Below are positions 19,749 through 30,436 of a stretch of 38,259 bases of DNA, one piece after another. The translations under genes and the position numbers were made by a program. The stretch spans positions 4,741 through 42,999 of the forward strand of contig JAAOMT010000415.1 in assembly GCA_016748015.1 (NCBI GenBank), in the 5' to 3' direction. The notes beneath the pieces are model-generated. The model was given only the letters and a program-made list of their open reading frames with translations, did no database searches and had not been told where the DNA came from. Within the stretch, counting starts at the first letter, position 1, and each line of letters begins with the position of its first letter. The DNA is from Geosiphon pyriformis. Taxonomy: Eukaryota; Glomeromycota; Glomeromycetes; Archaeosporales; Geosiphonaceae.

Positions 19749-21134
19749 ATGAACCCCGAAAACTACAACAATCTTAAACAATATCTGGAGACATTAACAA
19801 TCCCAACAGATTGGTCCTCAAATGAAAAACATCAGTTACAACAACAAGCCAAACAATACTTCTTACACAACAACATTATTTAATATCAAAACTTCAGAAA
19901 CCCAGACAGTCCGCTCAAATTAATACAAGAACATGAAAAAAAAACCATTTTATATAACATGCACTTAAACCTTTCATCAGCACACCTAGAAAAAGACAGC
20001 ACCACTCAGAGAACACTAGAATATTATTTTTGGCCTCAAATGAGAAAAAACATTCATGAATACATTAAGTCTTGTGATAGTTGTCAAAAAAGAGGAGGAA
20101 CTCACCCTACAGAACCTTTAAACCCAATCAAAGTTGGACAGCCTTTTAACTGAGTTGGTATCAATTTAGTCGGACTACTCCCTATCACAAACCAAGGAAA
20201 CCATTATATTGCAGTAGCTATAGACTATCTCACCAAATGGCCTAAAGCCAGAGCTATTCAATAAACAGATGTGAAATCAGTAGCAAGTTTCATCTATGAA
20301 GACATCATTTGTAGACATGGATGCCCAATAAAACTTTTATCTGATCAAGGAATACATTTTGTGAACAATTTAATCCAGGAAATTTGTGAACAATTTAATA
20401 TCAAGAGACCATTATTTTCACTCTACCATTCACAAACAAATGAACTTATAGAACATTTCAATAGGACATTATGTGAATTATTAGCCAAAGTCTCAACCGA
20501 TTTTGAGCAAGAATAGGATCTTTTTATTCCATTAGTGTTACTAGCATATAGAAAACTAAAACAAGATACCACAAAACACACACCATTTGATTTAACTTAT
20601 AGAAGGACAACAACATTACCAATTAGTTTCACAGTGGAAACATACCCAACACAACCAATTGATAAAAACAATTTCCAGGAAACATTACAACAAAGAGCCT
20701 ACACTCTACTTAACACATTGGAAGGAAAACGACAAATAGCAGCCACCTATATTAAACACTCCCAAGCTCAACAAAAAAAATGGCATGATGACAAATTGCC
20801 TCCAGTTACCAATGGATTTAAAATTGGAAACAAAGTTCTCTTACACAGAACTAAAGCTGAAAAACAATGGAGTGGAAAATTTGAAAATAAATAGGATAGA
20901 CCATTTTTTATCCATGAAATTTTAGATAATGGATCATACAAGCTAAGACTTGATGACAAAATCCTAGCAAAAGTTGTACATAGAGATTGTTTAAAACACT
21001 ATAATTCCAGAAACAATCCCAAACCATTAATTCCACAAATTAGTACACATTTCTTTTTAATCAACCCTGAAGATATTCCCCAGAATTTAGAACTAATAGT
21101 TGTCATTGAACAACCTCCCAACTTGAACACTTAA
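19749..21134 (+). pseudogene. integrase of element A, separate ORF
   Basis: This frame is +1 relative to gag-pol and begins with its own ATG (MNPENYNNLKQYL), 46 bases after the RNase H stop. The zinc region has H (19962), H (19983) and CDSC (20073-20084). Catalytic residues: the first Asp is Asn (GINLV, 20163-20165), the second is Asp at 20343-20345 and Glu lies at 20451-20453, a D35E spacing. The GPY/F-like tail reads DRPFFIHEIL with TAG before it where Trp is expected. The stop is TAA at 21132. Further stops at 20151, 20262 and 20514. No chromodomain. Element C has the same 1386-nt span. Confidence 0.87.
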
Positions 21135-21297
21135 TTTAAATTTATTATTATAGTTATCTTCTTATAATTTAGAAACAATCTCACAAAAACAAAACAAAAA
21201 TAACATAAAACCCATACACCAAAAATAATTTTCTTTTATTTTCAAATCTATTATAATAACTATTTCTCAAAACATTCAACAATTATCCCAAAAACTA

Positions 21298-21975
21298 ATG
21301 TTAGCTTTAAAAACAATACTTGAATTATCTATTACTATTACTAGAAACCACATTAATTATATCCAAACAAAAGTAGTCACAAATTTAGTCCCAAATTCAC
21401 GAAAATATCACCCATATAAGAAGAACACAAAAAGTTATTCTGGAATTCACCTGTCAGAACTTTTAAAGCTTGCTTTAAGAGAAAACTTAATGCTCACTCC
21501 TATTAGTATTCCACTGAATGCTACTATTCAACAAAAACTTCAACTGTGTCTTAATGAAAAAAACTACGACTATACTCCAATATATAGATATTTTTACATT
21601 GGAAAAACACTTCACAAACAAAAACGGGAACTTACAGCAGTAAACCTCATGGAAGAAACTATTCGGAAACAAATTCACAATGAATTCAAAACAACAGCTA
21701 GACTTACAAACAGTCATTACAAACTAAGAGCTGCTCTTAGACTTTATGACCTATTTTACACCTATGAAAACGTCTTACAAAACCCAATTTTACAACCTTT
21801 GAAAATTTAATATATTGGAAAGCTCACAGAACTGAAATTTCAACAATTTTCAGACCAAATTTCTTCAATAATTTTGGATTATTATTTGAAAATTACAGAC
21901 AGTACTTGGACTTCGATGAAGCTCAGTCTTGAGAAGAAGGTTATGTTACCAGACAAAATTAGAGATATTGTTTAG
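21298..21975 (+). pseudogene. ORF3 of element A, conserved protein of unknown function
   Basis: 226 codons from ATG (MLALKTILEL) to TAG at 21973, with one internal TAA at 21808 where element C has Gln. It is basic and probably mostly helical, with a Lys/Tyr-rich segment (YHPYKKNTKSY), LSELLKLALRENL, ETIRKQIHNEF, LYDLFYTYENVLQNPIL and KFQQFSDQISSIIL. No membrane span or zinc motif. It overlaps the purine tract and runs 32 bases into the 3' LTR. Homologues lie in elements C and B at the same place. Near-equal length in A and C despite decay suggests it was once a selected gene. The role is unknown; a Gag-like or RNA-binding accessory is only a guess. Confidence 0.75.
21931..21943 (+). other. 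polypurine tract of element A
   Basis: GAGAAGAAGG followed by TTA and the 3' LTR. It is the expected primer for plus-strand synthesis and is also codons of ORF3 (E-K-K-V). Confidence 0.8.
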
Positions 21976-22914
21976 CATAAAATTACCCTTATAATTCTTA
22001 TCATTAAATTAGCATTTCAAATTATCACTTATTACATTTAGCAAATACCCGAAATTATCATTTAATTAATAATTCAATTTGTACATTACACAAATATAAC
22101 CTAATTGTGACAATCAATCATGCAATACCCCGAACTATGTAACATTCAAGAGTTCACTGAAATTTGTAGAAATTTGCCAAAATAATTGATAGTTCACCAA
22201 AATATTTAATAGTTTGCAGAAATAACTTGTAGTTTGCCAAAATGTATCTTTAGTTCAGTGAAATTGTAGAAAAAAACAAAGTTCAAGTTCATAGAATAGT
22301 GTTATGACAAGTTGTATATAAGAAGAGCTTCTCTTTTCGAGAAAATGTATCTTACTCCAGATTTAACAATTAGAATCATCTTTTATACACAAAAACGAAA
22401 TAAATATCAAATAATTTGAAAAATTAAATCCTTAATTATTTTTCTTTTAAAATTACCCAATTCTTACTAAACAGTTTTGAAATTGATTAGCTACCAATTT
22501 CAATAAACTGTTAGTGACTCCAGGTCTGGATAGAAAACGTTTCTTTTGACAAAATTCTATTTTTTTTACATTTCTTTTATTTTTTTTTTCTTTTTTTATT
22601 ACAATCATTAGGGTAGCCTACAGACAAAATTCCTGTAGAAAAGTTAACTTTTACAGCAAAGTACCTACATATTTTTAGTGAGCTTCCAGATGAGCAATCC
22701 CTGGAAAAGAGTTGACATTTACTACAACGTAACTACATAAAGTAACTGGCATGGAATTGGCCATTCTACTTATAAGCCCAGCAGTTTAAATTATAGGAGA
22801 TAATTTGAAGATAAATTCAGTTATTAAAGGTTCAACCACATCCAGAAAACGTAAATTCACAGCAAACAAACATCAACAACATTACAGAAAAGAGACCAAA
22901 AACCTCTGGTAACA
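21944..22914 (+). repeat. 3' LTR of element A
   Basis: Starts TGTTACCAGAC and ends CTCTGGTAACA, giving perfect terminal inverted TGTTACCAGA/TCTGGTAACA. It is 971 bp. It keeps the ~120 bp missing from the 5' LTR. The ~20-bp repeat array (about 22178-22265) and TATATAAG (22316-22323) are present. The flanking CTGT at 22915 completes the target duplication. Confidence 0.93.
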
Positions 22915-22918
22915 CTGT
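22915..22918. repeat. target-site duplication of element A, right
   Basis: CTGT, identical to 13175-13178. Directly after it the B LTR resumes with GATTAAGAGCTATTGTTCC. Confidence 0.92.
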
Positions 22919-23300
22919 GATTAAGAGCTATTGTTCCTATGTGGTTAAGTATCAATTACTATCAACATGAAGTGTTAATAGTGAAAAGTGGATTGAAATA
23001 GTAAATAATTATTTATTTGTGATGTGGAAGATTGCTTAAATCAAATCTAAACTAAGAGATTTGTTTTTTCTACTTTTAATGCTACTATTATATATACATA
23101 ATTAAGATTCCTTAATTTCTTAATTTTTTACACCAGGAATTCTGTAATTCTGGAATCCTGTGATTTTTTATATAAGAATCCTGAAATTTCTGGAATCTTG
23201 TAATTCTTCTAAAAGGAATCCTGAAATTCCACATTTATTATGGTTATTTCTGATTGGCTAATTTAGATGCTACTATACTTCTTATATTCTATAAGTAACA
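22919..23300 (-). repeat. 5' LTR of element B, right part
   Basis: Continues the LTR interrupted at 13178 and matches about 5456-5844 of the partner, ending AAGTAACA. It contains a diverged 39-bp repeat array at about 23134-23235. CTAT follows at 23301-23304, the one-mismatch partner of CTGT at 5030-5033. Confidence 0.9.
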
Positions 23301-23304
23301 CTAT

Positions 23305-24090
23305 ATATGATTCCAATTTCTAATTTATTTAATAAAACAATAGGGTAATTATTGGGGTTGTAGAATATAACTCAAAATTTTTTCATTCTTTTAAGAATAT
23401 AAACATTTGGAATTGAAATTTTATGTTTCAAACAGATTTGTTCATTGGACTCAAAGATTTGTTGAGTAGTGGTAGGTTTTGAACAAATGTAAATTTCATA
23501 ATGTTCTCCAAAAAGTAAAATGGTAATTGGTTGGGAAAGTTGAAAAATCTGGTGGGATTCATTTTGTGTATTAAGAGCTATGTTTACTGGCACTGTAAAT
23601 CGTCTAGTTGAACCAAAATTTTGCATTTTTCTTTTACTTTTTCCTAATAGTTCTCTGTTGTTGACTAATTGTAAACCCAAGATGTTGATTAAAAGTAGAT
23701 AAATTGCTTGGGCAATTTTTTCAGCATGTTCAATCCTAAATAGTTTATTTGTTTCATTCTGCAACATGATGGTAATGTTTTCAATATATCCTGCATCTAT
23801 AACTCCTTTTCTAATATTGATTTTTTTGCTTGCCAATGATGATCTGAATGCAATTTGAACCATTGCTTCAGATAGAATTTCAAGAGCAATTTTGAGATTG
23901 ATTTTTGTCAAGAATTTTGGTTAAAAAACCAAAGTGTCTTTGCCAGGATATCTGAGGTCATATCCTGCATTAATTTTGTGGGCTTTTTTTGATTTTATTC
24001 CTTGTCCATTGTTGTTAAAGTATTTGAGTTGTATAGCAGGCTGATTTTTAGTAAGATAGATTGGTGTTGTTGTAATTTTTTTCTTTGTTT
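23305..24090 (-). pseudogene. dUTPase domain of element C Pol
   Basis: Same domain as in element A. Motif 1 reads NAGYDLR (23951-23971; Asp changed to Asn), motif 2 FRSSLASK is intact, motif 3 GVIDAGY (23786-23806) keeps Asp and Tyr, motif 4 HAEKIAQAI is intact, and motif 5 reads FGSTRR (23601-23620). One stop follows DTLVF. The C-terminal linker (NPNNYPIVLLN, LEIGIIYS) ends at the element B insertion near 23304. Between them, A and C suggest a functional ancestor. Confidence 0.82.
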
Positions 24091-24930
24091 TGGGTTTTCC
24101 AAATTCAATTTCTTTCTGGTTATTTTTACTGGACAAGAGAATGCTAAGAGCATAGCATTCTGGACACCATTTGTCATCACAAGGCATGATGCATTCTTTA
24201 CACAATTGAATGTTTATTTGCTCTAATTGTTGAATTTGAACTTCCTGGGTTGGGTATGTATAACTTGCAATTTGGTGGTAGGTTTTTACTTCATCTTCAT
24301 AATCAAATCCAGCTAATTTTATTGTATACTCAATGTATTCAGCTTCTTTCATTTGGTGAACATCTTCTTGAGTGGCTTCATTGATTAATGCCATTGCTAA
24401 GTCAAAAATTATTTCAGCATTATGAGAATAGTAATAAAGTTTGTTGAAAGCACTATTATATGCTGCATCAAATGATGTTCTTCTTCTGATTTTTTCCGAA
24501 ATTGATAGGGCATATTAACAGGTTTGATTACATACTTCTCTTTTCATTGCAACATCAATCCAGTTGTATTTTTCTGGTAGCATATCTCTATATGTGAGAC
24601 AAGGTGTGTTGTTTTATTTTCCACTTTTTTTTGGAAATTCAAATCGTTCTCTATGACATGCTTTGCAAAAGTAGCAGATACAAGTTTCATATTTCTCTTC
24701 TGAAGAAATACAGGCTCTCATAGATGAAAGCTTCTTTTTGCAATCTTTGTATTTTAGTGGAATGTATAGTGGTTTTTTTCATGGTTCTGGTGTGGAATAC
24801 TGAACTTTTTTCCATCCTCTGGTTTCTTCAAAAATTTTTTGTTCTGTTTTCTCAGCCCAATTGGATGTTAATCCAAGAGCCATATAGGTTTCAGTGAATG
24901 GCATTTTTTTCTTTTCTTCAAATTCAAATA
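24091..24930 (-). pseudogene. cysteine-rich module of element C
   Basis: Homologous to 16550-17440 of element A. Readable pieces are CICYFCKACH, EVCNQTC, YNWIDVAM, AYNSAFNKLYYY, EAEYIEY, AGFDYEDEV, then CKEC and CPEC close to the dUTPase. Some cysteines of element A are replaced (CKNC reads YKDC; CLTC reads CLTY). Several stops. Function unknown; probably zinc-binding when intact. Confidence 0.65.
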
Positions 24931-25420
24931 CTGGGGTTTTTTCTGATCATTTGTTGAAAGTACTACAAATAACAGATACTATAGTGTATTGTCTTTGGTA
25001 TGAGATTTTTAATTCCTGGGTTTCCCAGTCTAAGTTTGTATTAGCTTTAAGAAACCAATCATTTCCAACAAGAGCTTGGTATTGGGGTGCATTCATAACT
25101 AGAATTTTGACTAGAATGGTGATTTCATCAATAGTAAATGGGAAATTGTCAATTTTTTTTACTGGTGTCTTTTTCATACCATTTGCAATAACAATTACAG
25201 TTTGGGCTGGTCTGTCAACAGTTCTTTGAAGCTGTTGCATTAATTGGTAGGTGATAATATTTCTAGCTGATCTACTGTTTAAGATTACCAAATTGGTTTT
25301 CTTTTAACTTCAGCTTCAGTATATATTGCTGTAATTGCTTTTTGTTTATTGACTGCTGTATTGCTAAGCAAGAATGGTGATTCATTGGCTTTAAATTCAA
25401 ATGAAAAGATATCTGAAAAA
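24931..25420 (-). pseudogene. aspartic protease of element C
   Basis: The sequence around 25250-25290 reads VILNSRSARNIITYQL where element A has LILDSGSAGSIITY. The catalytic Asp is Asn and both Gly are Arg or equivalent, all explained by G-to-A changes. The rest of the domain (DNFPFTIDEITI, ILVMNAPQYQALVGNDW) is well kept and supplies the Trp residues lost from element A. A frameshift lies near 25290. Confidence 0.78.
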
Positions 25421-27390
25421 TTGGCATTTTGGGCAATTTGGACTGGTGGAATGGTATTGTTAGAAGGATTTGATCTTGGTGCCGCAATTTTACCTTTAGA
25501 AAGTGCAGATTGTTGAAAATCCGATTCTTTAAGTATTGTAAGATAACTGGATTGAGTGTGATAGTAATTGGGTCTTTGCTGACCAGAATTTCGGGGAACC
25601 AACTAGTTATTTGGATTGATTCTGTTGTTGTTATTCTGAAATTGATTTTGGGGTGTAAATTGTTTATGTTAAACCAATCTTCTGGCTGGTACTTGATATT
25701 GTTGAGTGGATGGTATCCAATATTGCTGTATTGGTAAAGGTTGCTAATATTGTTATTGTATTGGTTGTGGAGCTGATTGATAGTAACTGTTTTGATTTTG
25801 TGGTCTTGAAGAATAATAAATCAGTGATGGAGGTTGGTAATAAGATTGTTGTGGTAAAGAGTAATATTGATTACTCCTGTTTTGTTGATCTCTTTGCAAT
25901 TTTCTGCAATCTCGTTTTCAGTGTCCTGGAATTTCACAATAATAACAATTTTAAGGTTGGTTGTTGGATGGTGATCCAAAATTGTTTTGGTTGCATTGTT
26001 GTGGAAGTTGGTATCTTGGTAATTGTTGCTGTTGTTGTTGTTGGTTTGTAAAGTAGCTTTCAATCTTTTTTGTGAGTTGGTCTATTTTTTTTTCAGCTGT
26101 TGAGCTGCTTTCTCCAATAGCTAGATTGACAAGTTTGGTGTGGTTTGCTTTTTTTATTGCCATTTTATAGTTTTTTGCATATCTAATGGCAGTTGTTAAG
26201 TCTTTTAGAACATGTGGGCAAACTTTCTTAATGAGTTTGTTTTTTAATCCTGCTATGAACTGATTCTAAATCTGGGCATTGAAATAGTATTTATTGGTTT
26301 TCAATTGTCAAATTTGTTGAAGAAGTTTATTGAATCTTCAAAAATAAGTCATAACAGTTTCAGATGTTTCTTGTTTGATATTGTGAAAGTAATTGCAGAG
26401 AGTGATAGAGATGTTGTTGTCAATGAATTGTTGTAAAAAAGCATTTTTGAATGCTTGCCAGTTCTCAAATAGTTCTTTTAAGTTTTTAAATCATTCTTCT
26501 GCAGTTTCTTGGAGAAAGTATGAAATTGCTTTGAGCATTCTTGCTGCATTCCAACCATTTGCATCTTCTGTTTTTTGAACTTTGTCAAGCCATTCTTGAG
26601 GACTGGTATTATTGTTTTCACTAGTGAATTCTGAGATTTTTGCAATATAAGCAGTTGCTATTTTTTTTCATTTTCTGTAGTTTCTTTTTGTTCTGATTCA
26701 GTTTCTTTACTTTTCAAGTTCTCTGAATGATTACTTTTGTTTTCTTGTAAGTAATTAATAATATTGGTACTAGTTGATATGAGTTTTTGTTGTTAAATAA
26801 GATTTTTAGATGACTGAAAATCTTCTGGTCTTGAGAAACGGATAAGTGATGAATTTGGTGTTTGTGATTGAGCAAGTGAAATTGGAAAGAGTATGACTGA
26901 GAGTAGAAGTCTGGTAATGGTTTTTTGTTTTGGAGTTTGCAAATGTTTGGCAGTTATTTTTGGTGTTTTTGGAATGGTTGGAGTAATGCTTGAATGTTGC
27001 TTTAGTTTTTGTTTGCCTTTGTTGTTTGTTTCTGTTTCTAATTCAAAATCAACAGAATATCTAGACTGTACTGGGTATTTTTCTTCACAATACTGAATAA
27101 TGCTGTAGTTAAGTTCTTGAAAGTAGGTTGCAAGAGTTTCACTGTTCACATCTTCTGTTTCTAATTGTGAATAGTGCACTAAATTATTGTAGAAATTGCT
27201 TCTAACTTCTGAAATGTTGTAGTTTCCAAAAAAATAATTGTTGATGTGGTTTTCAATGTATTAGTATACTGATTTTTTGACAACTTTAATTTCATCTGAG
27301 ATGTTGAATCTTTGTTTGCAGTGGGTGTAAATTAATTGATAATACTCTAAAGTTGTTGTGTTTGGTATGGTCACCACTTTGAATTTGTTG
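25421..27390 (-). pseudogene. gag of element C
   Basis: Collinear with element A gag. The N-terminal part (TTTLEYYQLIYTHCKQRF) starts at GTG rather than ATG. The capsid core reads DANGWNAARML, FLQETAEE, then a stop where Trp is expected, and VMTYF. The knuckle at about 25915-25960 reads CYYC, PGH, DC with TGA in place of Trp, the same stop position as in element A. A Gln/Tyr/Pro-rich tail follows. Frameshifts near 26660 and several stops make it non-functional. Confidence 0.82.
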
Positions 27391-27410
27391 TTGCTGTGTT
27401 ATTTCTGTAG

Positions 27411-27420
27411 GAAAGCACCA
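27411..27420 (-). other. primer-binding site of element C
   Basis: The coding strand reads TGGTGCTTTC, two bases (TT) after the 5' LTR; one C-to-T difference from the TGGTGCTCTC of elements A and B. Confidence 0.75.
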
Positions 27421-27422
27421 AA

Positions 27423-28372
27423 TGTTACCAGAAGTTTTTGGTCTCTATTCTTGAATGTTGTTAATGTTGATTTGCTGTAAATTCACATTTTTCAGGAAGT
27501 AGTTAGATCTCCAATAAATGAATTTATCTTCAAATTATCTCCTATAATTTGAACTGCTGAGCTTATGAGTGGAATGGCCAATTCCTTGCCAGTTACTTTA
27601 TGTAGTTATGTTGTAGTAAACATCAACTTTTTTCTAGGAATTGCTTGTCTAAAAACTCACTAAAAATATGTAGTTACTTTGCTGTGAAAGTCAACTCTTC
27701 TACAGAAATCTCGTCTGTAGGCTACCCTAATAATTGTAATAAAAAAAAAATAAAATAAAAGAAATGTAAAAGAAAATAAAATTTTGTCAAGGGAAACGTT
27801 TTCTATCTAGGTCTGGAGTCACTAACAGATTATTGAAATTGGTAGCTAATCAATTTCAAAACGTTAGTTGTGTTGAGAGAATCTCAAGTGTAATAATTTA
27901 AGGATTTGGTTTTTGAATATTTAATTTTTATTTAAATGTGTAAAAGGTGATTTGTTTCAATTAAGATATCTAAAGTAGAATACTATGGTAAAATACTATG
28001 AAAAGATACATTTTCTTGAAAAGAAAAGCTCTTTTTTTATACAACTTGTTGTAGTACTAGTTTTTGAACTTGCACTTTTCTTTTTGCTACAATTTGGGTG
28101 AACTAAAGATATATTTTAGTGAACTACAAGTTATTTCACTAAATTATTGATTCTTTCGGCAAATTTTGATTATGTTAAATGGTTCAGGATATTGTGTAAT
28201 TTGATCATCTTAATTTCTAGAGTACAAATCGGATTATTGATTGAGTAATAATATTTGATAATTTAATTAAATAATAAGTGATAATCGAAATAATAATACT
28301 ATATGCTAATTAATAATAGGAATTATAAGGGTAATTTCATGCTAATTAATAGCTAAAATTCTACTGATAACA
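27423..28372 (-). repeat. 5' LTR of element C
   Basis: 950 bp, plus-strand start TGTTACCAGAAG and end TGATAACA. Partner of 237-1209. TATA-like box TATAAAAA (28034-28041, minus) and remnants of the ~20-bp repeats (28095-28165) are present. Flanked on the right by TCAC (28373-28376), matching TTAC at 233-236 with one difference. Confidence 0.92.
28034..28041 (-). promoter_or_regulatory. TATA-like box in 5' LTR of element C
   Basis: TATAAAAA on the minus strand after CAAGTTG, at the same position as in the other LTRs of this family. Presumed promoter of element C RNA. Confidence 0.45.
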
Positions 28373-28376
28373 TCAC

Positions 28377-30250
28377 AAAAAAAAACATAATTTTCTTTAT
28401 ACTTGCTTAAAAAATAAGATTTTGTTTAAGCAATACTTTCTAATATTATATTAATAAGTTAATTTGGCATAAAAGAATCTATAGTACATAAAATTTTGAA
28501 AAAAAAAATAAATTCTCAGCAACAATTTAAGCTTCACACCAAATAGATAAATAGATTTAAAAATGTAATATTTTATAAAAGTGTAAATTTTATAGTAAAG
28601 CCTAAAATACATTAATTATATTACTTTTTAAAGTCAAACAACAAATAAAAAAATCATTCAAAAATATATATAATATAATTAAAACAAATTTTGTATTTTA
28701 TATAACTTTAAACTAAACATAATATTATAATTTTGTTCTGGTTTAAAAAAGTAATTATTATTTTTTGTTTTAATAAGACAAAAATTTTTATTGCTTAAAA
28801 TTCTTATTAAGATATTACTATTATATTGGTTTTAATTTTAAATTTAAATGTGTAATAATTTAGACTAATTTTTTTTGTTTTTACAAACTTTTTTATTGAT
28901 ATTAAATAAACTAATATACATTCAATTAGTCAAACAAAAAAAATTGGCAATTTTTGCAACAAATATATATATTGATTATAACACTATAAATATCTAGAAA
29001 AAAGTAATAATTGATACTAAAATCTTATAAATGACCAAGTGACTGACCAAATCCATAAAAACATAACAAAATTCACAAATCAAAATATAATATCAATACT
29101 ATTGTTTTTGGATTTATAATTTACTTATTAATTTCTAAAAATCAATAATATTAATAAATTAATTTTAATTAACCAATTTAATAAAAAAAATTTTTCTATG
29201 ACAAAGTGAGATCCTATTACTATAAACATAGATTATGCTATTTCAATACATAATCAGCTACTCAGAAAAATTTTTTAATTATTTGAAATTTTTTTTATTT
29301 TCTAAAAACAAAAGTTATTTTTCAATAAACTAAACAATTAAAAAATATTTTTTTAGTTTAATAAAATTTTAATCTTCAAATTCATTTGCAAATATTGAAT
29401 TTCAAAAATATATATTTTAATTTTTTATCTGATTATCTGTTAATTACATATTAGTATAAAAACTGCAAATTGAAATATCAATATTTGAAAAAGTTTTTAT
29501 ATCTTATCAATGACATTCAACAATTTTTTTCCATTTTATCATAATTTTGGGAATTCATAATTTCTCTGATATTAGAATTGTTATTGGAAAAGCACCTAAT
29601 ATAAAAATTTTTCAGCTCATTTACAAATTTTAGCAGCAGTAAGATCACACAATATTTTGTTGTAATACTTTCTATTAATTAAGTTAAAAGAAAAAACAAT
29701 ACAATTATTTTTGCTAAACATGATATTTTATCTAATATTTTTGATCTAATTCTCAAATAAAAGTTTTTATTTGCTTCAAAATATTTTGGGTAAAATAAAT
29801 TTATATGTTTTATTTTTTCTACAAATACTATATATAATAGTAAAATTTTTCTTAATAAATATAGAGTACTTACTATTTAGAATTACTTATTACTGCTAAT
29901 AAGCTTATTCTAAAAAACATTATTGATCACTTTTAAGACTATTTAATTAAACACAATGCAAAAGAGCTAAAAGAAAATTTCGTTACTTTATAGAAAACTT
30001 CAATTATGTCTGATTCTTTTAAAAATTTACAAGAATTCTGCTTTATAATAGCATTTTAAGAGCAAAAAAAATTATACATGTATAAATTAAATTTATTATT
30101 ATTACAAACTAATACACAAAAATTAGCAAAAAATAGTATATATACTTTTATAAGATTCAAAAATTATCTATAATAAGTTAATAATAATATTTTATATTTA
30201 ATCTTAATTATATCAATAAAAAATATTTAAAAAAATGTACCATAATTTCT
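28377..30250. other. AT-rich region, no gene seen
   Basis: Long A and T runs with short scattered frames and stops throughout both strands. I found no reading-frame remnant resembling a known protein, no tRNA-like structure and no clear repeat. It may be old, fully decayed transposon DNA or ordinary intergenic DNA. Confidence 0.5.
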
Positions 30251-30254
30251 CGAG

Positions 30255-30371
30255 CAATACTTATATTGCTAAGCAATATGCTGTGATTTCTGACAATGCT
30301 TTATATTATTAAGCAATATGTTATAATTTTTAACAATACTTTACATTACTGAGCAATATATTTATATGCTA
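30255..30371. repeat. ~40-bp tandem repeat, three copies
   Basis: Three units of 39-40 bp start CAATACTTATATT (30255), CAATGCTTTATATT (30294) and CAATACTTTACATT (30334). Each contains AAGCAATATG or GAGCAATATA in its middle, so the unit itself looks like a duplicated ~20-bp CAATA-containing half. A partial earlier copy may precede it (ATTTCTCGAG). Confidence 0.7.
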
Positions 30372-30436
30372 AATACTATTTTTTTATTGATCTATCTGTT
30401 TTTTTAATTATTTTTTTTTACTATTTTCTTATGAGT

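Noticed and set aside
20880-21134. Chromodomain after integrase
   Set aside because: The tail after the GPY/F-like module is short and has no aromatic cage pattern; it ends PPNLNT in A and C.
21298-21975. ORF3 as an envelope gene
   Set aside because: Position fits, but there is no signal peptide, no transmembrane helix near the end and no cysteine pattern of a surface glycoprotein.
24894-25229. 111-codon plus-strand ORF
   Set aside because: It is antisense to the protease of element C, which has clear homology to element A.
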